A DNA stretch of 64,000 bases from Nostoc foliaceum FACHB-393 (GCF_014698505.1 NZ_JACJTD010000007.1:124001-188000), one strand, 5' to 3'. Shown: positions 27,110 through 37,297, numbered from the stretch's first letter. Translations and numbers: made by a program. The notes: generated by a model not told the origin, from the letters alone.

Positions 27110-28012
27110 GTGTTTAAATCTTTCACGAAACTTGACTACCTGCTGAAAGAAACTTTCCTCGGGTTACTACGGGGAGGTTGGATGAATTGGGCAGCAGTAA
27201 GTACTGTTACGGTGTTACTGTTTTTATTTGGCTTGAGTTTGCAAACCTCTTGGCAAGTCGAAAAACTCCTCTATCAGTTCGGTAGCCAGCTAGAAGTTTC
27301 AGTTTATCTCGAACCAGATACGCAAGCCGAAAGCATTGAGCCACTGATCGTAAAAATGCCAGAGGTAGCGGCGATGCAAACCATTACCAAAGAACAAGCT
27401 TGGACTAAGTTAGTTAAGGAAATGAGAATTTCTGATATTGAGGGTGCTACCCAGCAGCTAGGCGAGAATCCTCTGGTTGATGAGATGAAGGTAAAAGCGC
27501 GTAATTCCCAAGTTGTACCAACTTTAGCAACGCAACTGGCCAAGTTACCGGGAGTTGATACAGTACAGTATGTTGATGAAGCAGTTAAACGCATTGCCCA
27601 ATTGCACCAAGGTTTGAACTGGATTACTTTAACAATTACGATTATTTTGACCTTAACAGCGATCGCAGTGACTACTACGACAATTCGCCTGATTGTCATG
27701 GCGCGACGCCAGGAAATTGAAATTATGCAACTAGTGGGAGCAACGTCTGCTTGGATTTACCTGCCATTTATTTTACAAGGAATTGCTTTTGGTTTAGTTG
27801 GTGGTGCGATCGCTTGGAGTTTCATTTCAGTAATTCAACAGTTTCTCGGTAAGTTGCTAGCCAATCAACCTGAGTTTATTCAAGCTATCACCAACGGTGT
27901 GCAACTCACTCCAACCCAAATTTTATTATTACCCCTGATTCTTTTAAGTTTCGGTGCAGGTGTAGGATTAATGGGAAGCTTATTTGCTGTCCGACGTTTT
28001 GCTAAAGGTTAG
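27110..28012 (+). CDS. ftsX: Cell division protein FtsX
   Basis: 300 residues from GTG. One N-terminal and three C-terminal transmembrane helices (about residues 25-47, 170-190, 220-245 and 265-290) flank an extracytoplasmic domain, the FtsX/PermFtsX layout. Motifs are LYQFGSQLEVSVYL after the first helix and MARRQEIEIMQLVGATSAWI in the permease domain. With FtsE it forms an ABC-type complex that activates peptidoglycan hydrolases during division. ftsE is not adjacent, as is usual in cyanobacteria. The DUF3598 gene follows after ~40 bp. Confidence 0.94.
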   Translation: MFKSFTKLDYLLKETFLGLLRGGWMNWAAVSTVTVLLFLFGLSLQTSWQVEKLLYQFGSQLEVSVYLEPDTQAESIEPLIVKMPEVAAMQTITKEQAWTKLVKEMRISDIEGATQQLGENPLVDEMKVKARNSQVVPTLATQLAKLPGVDTVQYVDEAVKRIAQLHQGLNWITLTITIILTLTAIAVTTTTIRLIVMARRQEIEIMQLVGATSAWIYLPFILQGIAFGLVGGAIAWSFISVIQQFLGKLLANQPEFIQAITNGVQLTPTQILLLPLILLSFGAGVGLMGSLFAVRRFAKG

Positions 28013-28050
28013 TCATTGGGCATGGGGAAATGACAAAGGACGAAATCGCT

Positions 28051-28860
28051 ATGAAATCGCAATGGGAATGTTTTCTGCAAAATCTCGGTGTATGGGAAGG
28101 TTCATTCACCAATTTTTCTCCCGAAGGTACACTTCTGAACGATACTCCTAGCCGTCTTTCCCTAGAAGGTTTGAACAATAACCAGACAGTGCGCCTAACT
28201 CTGAGCCGTTCGGGACAAGATGATCTGATTAGAGAATATAGTTCTGTGGGAGGGGGTCTCCTATTTTTTGAAAATGGTTCATTTTCTGAAGGTTTAATTC
28301 AGCTAGGCCCATTTTCCGAATTTGGGGCAGAACTTGCTTTTGTTCATGAAAATCGCCGCTTACGTCTGGTGCAAGTATTTGATAAGACCAGTCAGCTAAG
28401 TAGACTAGTTCTAATTCGAGAACATCTAGCTGGAACCACAGCAGCAGAACGTCCACCCTTGCAGATAAATGACTTGTTGGGAGAATGGCAAGGAAAAGCA
28501 GTGACAATATATCGAGATTTGCGTTCGCCTGATATTTACTCTACAACTTTGAAAATACAACTTGATGATACTGGGCGATTAATTCAAAGTACCTCTTTTG
28601 GGGAACGCACAATTACCTCAACTGCTACCATCAAAGGTTCCATCATTCTCTTCGACCAAGATCCCCAAAAGCAAGTACAAGTATTATTGTTACCTGATGG
28701 CGCTTCTGCAACTTCTCCTCTAAAGGTGCAATTACGTCAACCCTTATTTTTGGAAGCGGGTTGGTTAATCGAGCCAAATCTTCGCCAGAGAATGATTCGC
28801 AGCTATAACGATAAAGGTGAATGGGTTAATCTGACATTAGTTACTGAAGACAAAGTGTAA
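28051..28860 (+). CDS. DUF3598 family protein
   Basis: 269 residues from the ATG at 28051, which has AAGGACG eight bases upstream; an ATG at 28030 is an alternative. Two lipocalin/calycin-like halves are visible: residues ~1-115 (WECFLQNLGVWEGSFTNFSPEG, and QLGPFSEFGAELAFVHENRRLRLVQVF) and ~130-260 (LLGEWQGKAVTIYRDL). DUF3598 proteins share this fold with CpcS/CpcT phycobilin lyases, but catalytic residues for bilin attachment cannot be identified here. The role is unknown. It sits ~40 bp after ftsX. Confidence 0.85.
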   Translation: MKSQWECFLQNLGVWEGSFTNFSPEGTLLNDTPSRLSLEGLNNNQTVRLTLSRSGQDDLIREYSSVGGGLLFFENGSFSEGLIQLGPFSEFGAELAFVHENRRLRLVQVFDKTSQLSRLVLIREHLAGTTAAERPPLQINDLLGEWQGKAVTIYRDLRSPDIYSTTLKIQLDDTGRLIQSTSFGERTITSTATIKGSIILFDQDPQKQVQVLLLPDGASATSPLKVQLRQPLFLEAGWLIEPNLRQRMIRSYNDKGEWVNLTLVTEDKV

Positions 28861-29024
28861 GGGATTTTTAGCTTGCGATCGCTTATCCCCGGTAATTCAG
28901 AGTAAATCTTCGCAAAAAAAACTTAAACAGGTTAATGGCACAGTTCGACCGCGCCAACTGATTGATCCATCTGTAAAATAACAAATAGCAGTAGTACAAC
29001 TTACCCCTAGTAAGAAAACCTTAA

Positions 29025-29588
29025 ATGGTACAGACCCCTGCTAAACCCCTGACTCTAAGTGAATTCCTGGATCTGCCAGAGACAGAACCTGCTAGTGAAT
29101 ACATTGATGGGCGTATCATCCAAAAACCGATGCCGCAAGGAGAACACAGCGCAATTCAGACCGAGTTAGCACCTGCAATTAACTTGGTGGTAAAACCCAA
29201 ACAAATTGCGCGGGCTTTCTGTGAGCTTCGCTGTAGCTTTGGCAATCGCTCAATTGTGCCTGACATTTCTGTGTTTATGTGGGACAGAATTCCCCGCAAA
29301 GAAAATGGTGGGGTTGCTAACGTCTTCTCTATTGCCCCAGATTGGACAATTGAAATTCTATCTCCTGATCAAAGTCAAACTAAAGTTACCAAGAATATTC
29401 TGCATTGCCTGAAGCATGGAACTCAGATGGGATGGCTGATTGATCCTGAAGAACAATCTGTGTTTGTCTACTTGCCAGATCAACCAACCAGTTTTTACGA
29501 AGAACTAGGAGCACATTTACCAGTGCCAGAATTTGCTAAAGATTTCAGCCTGACAGTAGAAGGTTTATTTAGCTGGTTGCTGGAGTGA
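29025..29588 (+). CDS. Uma2 family (DUF820) putative endonuclease
   Basis: 187 residues, the second Uma2 protein in the window. Motifs are LTLSEFLDLPETEPASEYIDGRI, LRCSFGNRSIVPDISVF (PD with a downstream WTIEILSPDQSQTKV giving E and K), and the C-terminal LPVPEFAKDFSLTVEGLF. It belongs to a different subgroup from the one at 20.7 kb. Role unknown. It stands alone. Confidence 0.85.
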   Translation: MVQTPAKPLTLSEFLDLPETEPASEYIDGRIIQKPMPQGEHSAIQTELAPAINLVVKPKQIARAFCELRCSFGNRSIVPDISVFMWDRIPRKENGGVANVFSIAPDWTIEILSPDQSQTKVTKNILHCLKHGTQMGWLIDPEEQSVFVYLPDQPTSFYEELGAHLPVPEFAKDFSLTVEGLFSWLLE

Positions 29589-29777
29589 TTGTAGTTTCGC
29601 CATTTCTTCACGAAGAATCTCAAGGTATCGTCTCACAGATAACCTAGCGATCGCACTTCTCATGCTGGAAGTGTTTAAGATCGTGAGTGGAAAAACATGT
29701 TGGGTTTCCTAGCGTTAACCGAACCTACAATATTAGCGATCGCACTAACGCTTCAGCAGATATTGCAAAAGCTCTAA

Positions 29778-30356
29778 TTAATATACTAAGGAACAACGGC
29801 GTTCCAACGCTTGCTTAAGTAGCATTTGATATTCTTTATCCCCAACCCGATAAGCACCAAACCTTTCCAAATGCGGATTCATCATTTGGGCATCGAAAAA
29901 CACAAATTCCCTCTGGCGCAATCTTTCCACCAACTTTACCATCGCTACCTTCGAGCCTTCAGGAATGCGGTAAAACATCGACTCGCCAATGAAAGCGCCG
30001 CCAATAACAATCCCTAAAATTCCCCCAGCTAATTCGTCACCCTGCCAAGTTTCAAAACTATAAGCATAACCACTCTGGTAAAGTAGCCAATAAATCTTTT
30101 GCAATTCCGGTGAAATCCAAGTTGTCTCTCTGTCAGCACACCCAGCCACCACAGCTTGGAAGTCCCGATTAATGTCCACTGTAAAACGCTCTTGATTCAG
30201 GACACGCTGCAAAGACTTGGGGTAGCGAAACCGTTCATCCAAAGGAATAAAAGTTCGATCGCGACTTCCGTACCAACTCAGGCGATCGCGCTCATCAGCC
30301 ATGAGAAAATAGCCTTGTGCATAACCCTCAACAATAGCGGCGATATCATATTGCAT
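29778..30356 (-). CDS. aat: Leucyl/phenylalanyl-tRNA-protein transferase
   Basis: 192 residues from the ATG at 30356; the frame extends to 30407, but homologues start at [20 protein letters not shown]. Motifs are [50 protein letters not shown] [13 protein letters not shown], and [19 protein letters not shown]. It adds Leu or Phe from aminoacyl-tRNA to proteins with N-terminal Arg or Lys, creating N-degrons that ClpS recognises. It is divergent from a small hypothetical gene that starts ~105 bp away. Confidence 0.95.
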   Translation of the reverse strand: MQYDIAAIVEGYAQGYFLMADERDRLSWYGSRDRTFIPLDERFRYPKSLQRVLNQERFTVDINRDFQAVVAGCADRETTWISPELQKIYWLLYQSGYAYSFETWQGDELAGGILGIVIGGAFIGESMFYRIPEGSKVAMVKLVERLRQREFVFFDAQMMNPHLERFGAYRVGDKEYQMLLKQALERRCSLVY

Positions 30357-30462
30357 AAATAAACATAAAAAAACACTAGAGAAACGCGATTTGATGCTAT
30401 CAGTCATTCTCTGCGTTCCTCTGTGTTTCCCTCCGCGTCCCTCTGCGTTTAAGATAAAAAAG

Positions 30463-30792
30463 ATGACTCAACCAATTCCACCTATCACCTTACCACCACC
30501 TGAAAATCCGCTGCTCGAAGGTGAATGGTTACGAGAGCGTTTACAACGGTGGCTAGATACAGAATTTATCCCCGAAGCAGTAAACCAAAATATTGCCCAA
30601 CGAGCAGCACAGATTTTTGTGCGTCAACGGATGGAAGGAGAAAACGACCTTGGTTCTCTGGTAATTGCCATTGTCACAGAGATGCAGTCGTATGATTTTT
30701 CCAATAGTTTCTATGGAGAGTTTGCGATCGCTAACGCCGTCAGCGATCTACTCTTAGAAAGTCTGGGAATTGATAAGTGTTGTGGTCAATAA
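30463..30792 (+). CDS. Conserved cyanobacterial hypothetical protein
   Basis: 109 residues from the ATG at 30463 (a longer frame from 30391 crosses the divergent gene and is rejected). A proline-rich N-terminus, then helices: [59 protein letters not shown]. Soluble and acidic. The family appears to be cyanobacterial with no known function. It shares a divergent promoter region with aat. Confidence 0.7.
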   Translation: MTQPIPPITLPPPENPLLEGEWLRERLQRWLDTEFIPEAVNQNIAQRAAQIFVRQRMEGENDLGSLVIAIVTEMQSYDFSNSFYGEFAIANAVSDLLLESLGIDKCCGQ

Positions 30793-30867
30793 TAGTTAGG
30801 AGTCAGGAGTTAGGAGTTAGGTTTGTCTCAATTAATAACTCATCACTCATAACTCATCACTCATAAC
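30793..30867. repeat. Short tandem repeats (TTAGGAG / CATAACT types)
   Basis: Units TAGGAGT(C/T), then ACTCATCACTCATAACTCA-type units. Standard Nostoc intergenic repeats between the hypothetical gene and rpsN. Confidence 0.6.
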
Positions 30868-30870
30868 TTT

Positions 30871-31173
30871 TTACCAGCTAGACTTAACAACTCCAGGCAA
30901 CAGACCTTCATGCGCCCATTCTCGCAGCACGTTCCGAGACAGTCCAAAATCGCGGTAAACACCTCTAGAACGACCAGTCAACCAGCAACGATTGCGGTGG
31001 CGGGTGGGCGCACTATTCCGGGGTAGTTGTTGAATCTTCCGGTGGATTTCCAACTTATCTAGGGGAGATTCTGCACTTCTGAACTCTTCCAGAAGGGCTT
31101 CCCGCTTGTCAGCATACTTTTCTATCAACCTGGTGCGCTTTTTCTCGCGCTCAATCATGCTCTTTTTTGCCAT
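30871..31173 (-). CDS. rpsN: 30S ribosomal protein S14
   Basis: 100 residues, basic. Motifs are [46 protein letters not shown]. It lacks the CXXC zinc motifs of the short S14 type and is the long, zinc-free form usual in cyanobacteria. It ends the cluster serS-rseP-nth-rpsN, an order often conserved in cyanobacteria. Confidence 0.97.
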   Translation of the reverse strand: MAKKSMIEREKKRTRLIEKYADKREALLEEFRSAESPLDKLEIHRKIQQLPRNSAPTRHRNRCWLTGRSRGVYRDFGLSRNVLREWAHEGLLPGVVKSSW

Positions 31174-31360
31174 ACATTTTTTAATTTGTTTAAAGACAGC
31201 ATTTTCTATTCTACAGTCTCGCCATCAATTCTAGGGTTACTCGTAGCGCTTACTGGTCTGTCAAGTTGAAATTGATCGATACAGGTTAAGGCTGACAAGG
31301 GGACGCAGAGAGTTCTTTCTTTGCGTCTCCTCGTATTTGCATCGATCTTCTTGATCAAAA

Positions 31361-32050
31361 CTACCCTACAACCACTGGCTTATTCGCAGCAGGGCACAAA
31401 TCGGCAAGCTCACAAGCGACGCAGGCAGGAGAGCGGGCTTTACAAATAGCACGACCGTGATAAATGAGTCGAATAGACCAATTTTCCCAATCAGGTTGCG
31501 GCAATAAACCCATTAAATCTTGCTCAATCCGAACGGGGTCTTTTGCTTCAGTTAAACCCAAACGCTCGCTGAGGCGCTTGACATGAGTATCTACTGTCAC
31601 CCCAACATTAATGCCATAACCATGACCCAAGACGACATTTGCTGTCTTCCGCGCCACACCTGGAAGCTTTAACAACTGTTCCATTTGGTTGGGGACAACA
31701 GAGTTAAATTCGGTAACAATCATCCGACAGGCGGCTTGAATGTTTTTGGCTTTATTGCGATAAAATCCAGTTGAACGCACCAAGTTTTCTAATTCTACTA
31801 AGTCAGCGATCGCTAAACTAGCAGCATCAGGAAACCGCTCAAATAAAGCTGGTGTCACTTTATTCACCCGCTCATCAGTACACTGAGCAGAGAGAATCGT
31901 TGCCACCAGCAATTGTACTGGTGTTGAGTAGTTCAAAGAGCAAGTAGCATCTGGATAAAGACGCTTCAGGCGAGCTAAAATTTCTATTGCCCGTTGCTTT
32001 TTAGATAACGACTTGCGGGTAATACTCACTGGAACAATTTTTGTACCCAC
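31361..32050 (-). CDS. nth: Endonuclease III
   Basis: 229 residues. Helix-hairpin-helix LLKLPGVARKTANVVLG with the catalytic lysine K135, the aspartate D154 (VDTHVKRL), and a [4Fe-4S] loop with C203, C210, C213 and C219. It removes oxidised pyrimidines and cuts the abasic site. The start overlaps the 3' end of rseP by 25 bp. Confidence 0.97.
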   Translation of the reverse strand: MGTKIVPVSITRKSLSKKQRAIEILARLKRLYPDATCSLNYSTPVQLLVATILSAQCTDERVNKVTPALFERFPDAASLAIADLVELENLVRSTGFYRNKAKNIQAACRMIVTEFNSVVPNQMEQLLKLPGVARKTANVVLGHGYGINVGVTVDTHVKRLSERLGLTEAKDPVRIEQDLMGLLPQPDWENWSIRLIYHGRAICKARSPACVACELADLCPAANKPVVVG

Positions 32051-33126
32051 TCCAATTGGCTAGTTAATTGAGTAGTTTCTTTGACTATCAGAAAAATTCC
32101 TAACCCTAAGAGTAACACCAAGCCGGTTTGCATTACACCTTCTTGAATCCTTGCAGGCACAGGCTTACCGCGCAAACCTTCTATCAGAAGAAAAGCAAGT
32201 TGTCCGCCATCCAAAGCTGGCAAAGGCAAAATGTTAATAATAGCCAAGTTAATGCTGATAATTGCGGCAAAAGACAACAAGTTTACGGTATTGTCCTCAG
32301 CTAATTTGGCACCGATTTTGACAATATTAACTGGCCCAGAAACTTGTCCAGCAGTTTGTTGAAAGTTGGTAATCAACTGGCCAAAACCGCTGAGTGTACC
32401 AACAAATAATTGTTGAAACCTGTTAGCAGCAATGCCAAAAATTTCAAAAGGACTATTAGGACGGCGATAAGTTGCTGTAGCATTTGGACTAAGTGCTACA
32501 CCAATTACACCTTTGCCGTCGGCTCCCAGTTTTGGCGTTAATTTCAGGGATTCTTGTTGGTTTTCACGCTGAATTTTCAGTTCGATTTGCTGATTGGGAT
32601 GAGTTTGAATTTCTTTTGTCAGCAAGGGAGTTGATTTATCAGAAGCCGGGAGTTCCTGACCGTTAACAGCCAGAATAATATCTCCTTCCCGAATTCCTGC
32701 TTGATAGGCAACAGATTCCTGATTAACAGGCTGTACGGCGACACCAGCTTTATAGTTTAATTCCTTGGGAATACCAACAATACCCAATTGCAGAGCCAGC
32801 ACCAAATAAGCAAATATTAAATTTGCTATCACTCCGGCACTGATGACGATCGCCCGGTCTAAAATTGGACGGTTACGCAGCAGATTTGGGTCATTGGGTG
32901 GAATATCGCTATCGGGGTCATCATCGGGAAAGCCCACAAAGCCGCCTAAGGGAAAAGCACGGACAGCATATTCGGTTTGTGAACCTTGGTACTTAAAAAG
33001 AACTGGGCCAAAACCCAAAGAAAAACGGTTAACGAGAATGCCTTGAGAACGTGCTGCAACAAAATGTCCCAACTCGTGTACTAAGATCAAAACAGCCAAG
33101 ACTGCGATCGCTGCTAAAACTGACAT
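32026..33126 (-). CDS. rseP: Site-2 metalloprotease RseP
   Basis: 366 residues. The zinc site is HELGH (H17, E18, H21) in the first transmembrane helix, with the third ligand region in LPLPALDGGQLAF. A PDZ domain spans ~125-210 (GVAVQPVNQESVAYQAGIREGDIILAVNG). It performs regulated intramembrane cleavage, for example of anti-sigma factors or remnant signal peptides. It lies in the serS-rseP-nth order. Confidence 0.96.
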   Translation of the reverse strand: MSVLAAIAVLAVLILVHELGHFVAARSQGILVNRFSLGFGPVLFKYQGSQTEYAVRAFPLGGFVGFPDDDPDSDIPPNDPNLLRNRPILDRAIVISAGVIANLIFAYLVLALQLGIVGIPKELNYKAGVAVQPVNQESVAYQAGIREGDIILAVNGQELPASDKSTPLLTKEIQTHPNQQIELKIQRENQQESLKLTPKLGADGKGVIGVALSPNATATYRRPNSPFEIFGIAANRFQQLFVGTLSGFGQLITNFQQTAGQVSGPVNIVKIGAKLAEDNTVNLLSFAAIISINLAIINILPLPALDGGQLAFLLIEGLRGKPVPARIQEGVMQTGLVLLLGLGIFLIVKETTQLTSQLEWVQKLFQ

Positions 33127-33257
33127 AGAGCAAATTAGTGAAAATATTAAGCTATAGTTATCTCCATTCTAATTGGGCATTGGGTATTGGGTATGGAGTA
33201 TTGGGCATTAGTCATTAGTAAAAGACAAAGTACTAATGACTACTTGCTAATAACTAA

Positions 33258-34538
33258 TTACAAAATTTCACGTCCCAAATAAGGTTGCAACACTTCTGGT
33301 ATCTTCACCGTCCCATCAGGTTGTTGATAATTCTCCAAAATTGCTGCCATCGTTCTTCCCACCGCCAAACCCGAACCATTCAGAGTATGTACAAACTGAG
33401 TACCTTTCTTCCCAGCCTCTTTGAAGCGAATATCAGCCCGTCGCGCCTGGAAATCTATAGTATTGGAACAGCTAGAAATTTCGCGGTATTTGCCAGAAGA
33501 GGGCAACCAAACCTCTAAATCATAAGTTTTGGTAGAGGCAAATCCCAAATCTCCAGTACTTAAATTTACTACTCGGTAAGGCAACCGCAACGCCTGTAAA
33601 ATTGCTTCTGCATTCCCCACTAATTTCTCCAGTTCATCAAAAGAGGTACTGGGTTCGACAAACTTCACCATTTCTACCTTGTTAAATTGATGCAGGCGAA
33701 TTAATCCCCGCATATCGCGCCCATAACTACCAGCTTCGCGGCGAAAACAGGGAGTAAAGGCACAGTGGTAAATAGGTAAGTCTTCAGCAGCGAGAATTTC
33801 ACCACGGTAGAGATTTGTAACTGGAACTTCAGCCGTAGGAATCAGCCATAAGTCATCCTCAGCACATTTAAAGCTTTCTTCAGCAAACTTAGGTAACTGA
33901 CCGGTCGCCGTCAAAGACTCGGTATTCACTAACAGCGGCGGACTGACTTCCACATACCCAGCTTGAGTATGAAGAGCCAGCATAAATTGAATTAATGCCC
34001 TTTCCAATGCCGCACCAGCGCCTATCAATGTCACAAAGCGACTTTGGGAAACTTTCACAGCCCGCTCAACATTGAGAATACCTAGCTTTTCGCCAATTTC
34101 CCAGTGAGGGAGAATATTGGGATTTTGAGGAATGTAATCATCACCCCAACGGCGCACTTCTACGTTATCTTCCTCATTCTTTCCAAGGGGTGTAGAGTCG
34201 CTTGGTAAGTTGGGAAGTGCCAACACAAGTTGGGCAATTTCAGCTTTGAGTTCTTTTTCTTGGGGTTCCAGTTCACTCAATGTAGTTTTAACAGAGTTAC
34301 CTTCGTCCCGCAAAGCTTGAATTTCTGGATCTTGAGGATTAACCCCAGATTTAATCTTCTGCCCGACAATTTTGCCGATTTCGTTGCTCCGGGCTTGGAG
34401 TTGACTGCGCGTTCCCTCAAGTTCCCGTTGTTGCCGATCTAACTGTAATATCGGTTCGATGTCGTATTTACCACTACGACTATTCAATCGTTCTTGAACT
34501 AATTGCGGATTTTCCCGTATTTGCTTGATATCCAGCAC
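33258..34538 (-). CDS. serS: Seryl-tRNA synthetase
   Basis: 426 residues. An N-terminal tRNA-binding coiled coil (~residues 25-105), then the class II motif 2 ([21 protein letters not shown]) and motif 3 ([16 protein letters not shown]). It charges tRNA-Ser and also serves selenocysteine-free translation. First gene of the serS-rseP-nth-rpsN cluster. A heptamer-type GGGTATTG repeat lies between serS and rseP. Confidence 0.97.
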   Translation of the reverse strand: MLDIKQIRENPQLVQERLNSRSGKYDIEPILQLDRQQRELEGTRSQLQARSNEIGKIVGQKIKSGVNPQDPEIQALRDEGNSVKTTLSELEPQEKELKAEIAQLVLALPNLPSDSTPLGKNEEDNVEVRRWGDDYIPQNPNILPHWEIGEKLGILNVERAVKVSQSRFVTLIGAGAALERALIQFMLALHTQAGYVEVSPPLLVNTESLTATGQLPKFAEESFKCAEDDLWLIPTAEVPVTNLYRGEILAAEDLPIYHCAFTPCFRREAGSYGRDMRGLIRLHQFNKVEMVKFVEPSTSFDELEKLVGNAEAILQALRLPYRVVNLSTGDLGFASTKTYDLEVWLPSSGKYREISSCSNTIDFQARRADIRFKEAGKKGTQFVHTLNGSGLAVGRTMAAILENYQQPDGTVKIPEVLQPYLGREIL

Positions 34539-34701
34539 AGATTTTTCTCAGTTTTTAGCCTATTATCTACCTGCCAACACATCAGCATATACTGATTTTG
34601 GCTTGCCATGAGCAGAAAAGCAAACATAAAAATTTTGATCTGCCAATCTTGGTAGGGCTAGAAAAATTTAAAATCCAAAATCCAAAATTCAAAATTTGCT
34701 A

Positions 34702-34902
34702 TTACTCCTCTGATTTTCCAGACCCCTGAGTATTCGCAGGTGAGGGTAGCCAGTAGGCAAGTACGCCTGATAAACCACTCCAGTAAACTGCCTGGTTTTG
34801 GCTATTATCACGTTCCATAAAGATTAAGGAACTACACAATCCAATCATTAATGTACTAAAAAGCACTTGTATGCCAAATTTCCAGATTTCTAGTTTTTTC
34901 AT
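34702..34902 (-). CDS. Small membrane protein, unknown
   Basis: 66 residues from ATG, with a good GGAGG ribosome binding site 9 bases upstream. One or two hydrophobic helices (FGIQVLFSTLMIGLCSSLIF and SGLSGVLAYWLPSP). The tail is polar (ANTQGSGKSEE). No family recognised. The strong ribosome binding site argues that it is expressed. Confidence 0.65.
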   Translation of the reverse strand: MKKLEIWKFGIQVLFSTLMIGLCSSLIFMERDNSQNQAVYWSGLSGVLAYWLPSPANTQGSGKSEE

Positions 34903-35094
34903 AGTGTAAGACCTCCAATAAAGATTAATTCACCCTTGTAACGGTTCTAATATCACTCTGTAGATGGGTGCTAATAATAAGTAACTGGTTTAGTCTTCAC
35001 ACTGTAATTTGATAATTTCGGAAAAGTACAATGAACATATTTGAATTATTCGCTATACGGACTCTGAAAACAAAAAAAAAGTAAGCAAGAAAAG

Positions 35095-35125
35095 AAGTCA
35101 AAAGAATCGCTGATTTTTGACTTTT
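35095..35125 (-). terminator. Intrinsic terminator of the DUF3611 gene
   Basis: On the minus strand, AAGTCAAAA pairs with TTTTGACTT with a ~11-nt loop, followed by a T-rich run (CTTTTCTTGC). Confidence 0.6.
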
Positions 35126-35148
35126 ACCTTTTCTTCCGACTCCGCTTT

Positions 35149-35727
35149 CTAAGGTCGGTTAATGCGATTGAGCAACCAGAGAGATGCCACAAGCCCTGCA
35201 AAGTGCGCTGAGACAGTGTTGGTGTTTGCCTGTACCACAAGCATATCTAGACCGCTGATAATTCGGGTGGGGTCAAAAAATTGGGTAGTTATAGCTTGAG
35301 GAGATATGGATCTTGCTACTAATGTTCCAACGATCGCTTGCGCCCCCAAAAGAGTCACTAGCGTCCCCCCTAAATTCACCCAAAGTCCTAAGCGTAATAC
35401 TTGCACTGTCTCGCTTTTCCGAGGGCGGTTGCTGGGATTAGAGGATTCCAATTGCTTGCCAATTCTAGTGTAACGGTAAGCTAAATAAATGCCTACGGCT
35501 AAAACAACCAGTCCACAAATTGCTAAAAATACGCCAAAGCCAGTCCCAGGATTATTACTAGGACTGCCAGTTCTTTGATTAAAGATGGCGAAAAGTAGCA
35601 CAATTATGCTAGAAACAACGCCTAGTACTAGCTGAATCCAGAAACTAATCCAACCTGTAAGGCGAAAGGTTTGGGCAATTGCCCGGAGAGTTGAGGAAGA
35701 TGATGGAGCATCGGGAGTCTGTGACAT
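35149..35727 (-). CDS. DUF3611 family membrane protein
   Basis: 192 residues with four transmembrane helices (about 25-48, 62-85, 108-130 and 165-188). The N-terminal SSTLRAIAQTFRLTGWISFWIQLVLG and the VNLGGTLVTLLGAQAIVGTLVARS segment match DUF3611, a family of cyanobacteria and chloroplasts with no assigned function. Single gene, followed by a terminator. Confidence 0.82.
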   Translation of the reverse strand: MSQTPDAPSSSSTLRAIAQTFRLTGWISFWIQLVLGVVSSIIVLLFAIFNQRTGSPSNNPGTGFGVFLAICGLVVLAVGIYLAYRYTRIGKQLESSNPSNRPRKSETVQVLRLGLWVNLGGTLVTLLGAQAIVGTLVARSISPQAITTQFFDPTRIISGLDMLVVQANTNTVSAHFAGLVASLWLLNRINRP

Positions 35728-36360
35728 AATTGATCACCAATGTGCTGGGTGCTTTCAAAAGACATGGAAAACCTTGTTGAGAGGTATCGCACTTTGCGTC
35801 TCTCCCTTTCCTAGTCTTTGCGTCTTCTTTGATAAATTTACTATCACACTTGCCAAATGGGGCAAGAGATTCTCTTATCCAGAAAATTAGTAATGGTTAC
35901 TACTTAGGTGTGTCTACAGGCGTAGCAGCTTTAACCCAGACATATCCCTTAGCTTAAGGTTTGAGAATCGGCATTGGGAAAATCACTGTAAAACAAAGTG
36001 TTTATTAAGTTTTACAGACAAAATTGCATTTTACCTGTAAAATTTCTTCGATAGCATTTTATTGCTTAAGCAGTTCTAACCAGCTCGGCATCACTTAACA
36101 CCAAGATAGTGACGTCGCCACGCTCTGTTCGCTCCTCACCACACCGTATCGAGCTTGGATAGGGGTACAGTATTTTGTGCCCCTAAAACTCGCAAACTCG
36201 TCCCACAACTTCACAGGCGTGGGTAATTATTTGGTATTTACGCAATGGATATCTAGTCTAAGTAGCTTTATATACATTACTCACTTAGTGGTAGCACTGT
36301 ATACTGACTACAAGGATTGTAGACCGTACCCTAAGGCATTTTTTTAGCCATTCACTAACC
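35728..36360. other. Intergenic region, divergent
   Basis: 633 bp between the DUF3611 gene (minus) and the PadR gene (plus). Contains CTACAAGGATTGTAG, a short inverted repeat, at about 36310-36324, ~35 bp before the PadR start, which could be an operator. No gene or other structure seen. Confidence 0.4.
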
Positions 36361-36708
36361 ATGAAACTTGAGGATATATATCAATTCTTTGAGAATCCTC
36401 CGCCAACTTACCTTTGTCAGGAAGTAGCAGTTTGTTACATACTGTCTGTTTTGTTACAAGGTGAATCTTACGGAACCGAGTTGATTGAGCAATTAGAAAC
36501 TGAATATCCCACCTCTAGGCTTTCGGATACCGTACTTTATAGTGCAATCAAATTTCTGGAAGACCAAAAGGCAATCACTGGATATTGGAAGAAACTGGAA
36601 GGACGAGGACGCCCCAGGCGGATGTACCAAGTTTCTCCAGAGTGGCAAGTTCAAGCGCAGGATTTAGCTTTTCTTTGGCAAGATTACATCAACAGGAGGA
36701 CAAAGTAA
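36361..36708 (+). CDS. PadR-family transcriptional regulator
   Basis: 115 residues. Winged helix of the PadR type: EVAVCYILSVLLQGESYGTELIEQLETEY, LSDTVLYSAIKFLEDQKAI, then the wing YWKKLEGRGRPRRMYQVSPEW. PadR proteins dimerise via a C-terminal helix; here that helix is short (AQDLAFLWQDYINRRTK). The gene for a CCB1-like protein follows after 58 bp, so the two may be one unit; the regulator might control it. Effector unknown. Confidence 0.85.
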   Translation: MKLEDIYQFFENPPPTYLCQEVAVCYILSVLLQGESYGTELIEQLETEYPTSRLSDTVLYSAIKFLEDQKAITGYWKKLEGRGRPRRMYQVSPEWQVQAQDLAFLWQDYINRRTK

Positions 36709-36766
36709 CGAATAATTGATATTGATAATGAATAAGTCTCCTCCAGTCAAACAGTAACAATTAGTT

Positions 36767-37297
36767 ATGGATACTGCTATTCTGCCATCTACGTTCCTGC
36801 TAACCTTGTTGTTATCGGTTGGGCTGTTTTTCTTTATTCGTGCCTCGACTAAAGACCGCATAGAAACAGCGCAAATGGTATCTGAGCAAGACGAAGCTGC
36901 TTTAATGTCTCAATTAAAAGATTATTTTCGCTCGCGGTCTTACCGAGTGGCAGCGGTAGACCGAGAACAAAACAAAGTGACTTTTGAAGGTAATGTTCGC
37001 CCCAGTTGGTTCTTAGCTATATTTTTAACTCTGCTGGCAGCTACTGGTATTATTTGTCTATCTCTGGTCGTATACCTGCTTTTTCCTAAGCTCAGTAGCT
37101 TTGTTTTGGCTATGGTACTGCTGTCGCCTTTAAGTGGTCTATTTTATTGGAAAAAATCTGGAAGACTTGAGAAGGTGTCGCTCAAAGTAGAAACAACTCA
37201 GAGCGAACAAACCTCCTCAAGTAAGATCACTGTAGTTGGCCATCGAGATGAACTTAGTGAGTTACAGAAGACTCTACATCTCAAGGCTGTTGAATAA
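36767..37297 (+). CDS. CCB1-like cytochrome b6f cofactor-assembly protein (DUF3529)
   Basis: 176 residues. An N-terminal helix (TFLLTLLLSVGLFFFIRAST) and two central transmembrane helices (SWFLAIFLTLLAATGIIC, FVLAMVLLSPLSGLFYW) with soluble segments between. This matches DUF3529, renamed cofactor assembly of complex C subunit B / CCB1, which in chloroplasts helps attach heme c(i) to cytochrome b6. The link is from family memory. It is 58 bp after the PadR gene. Confidence 0.75.
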   Translation: MDTAILPSTFLLTLLLSVGLFFFIRASTKDRIETAQMVSEQDEAALMSQLKDYFRSRSYRVAAVDREQNKVTFEGNVRPSWFLAIFLTLLAATGIICLSLVVYLLFPKLSSFVLAMVLLSPLSGLFYWKKSGRLEKVSLKVETTQSEQTSSSKITVVGHRDELSELQKTLHLKAVE

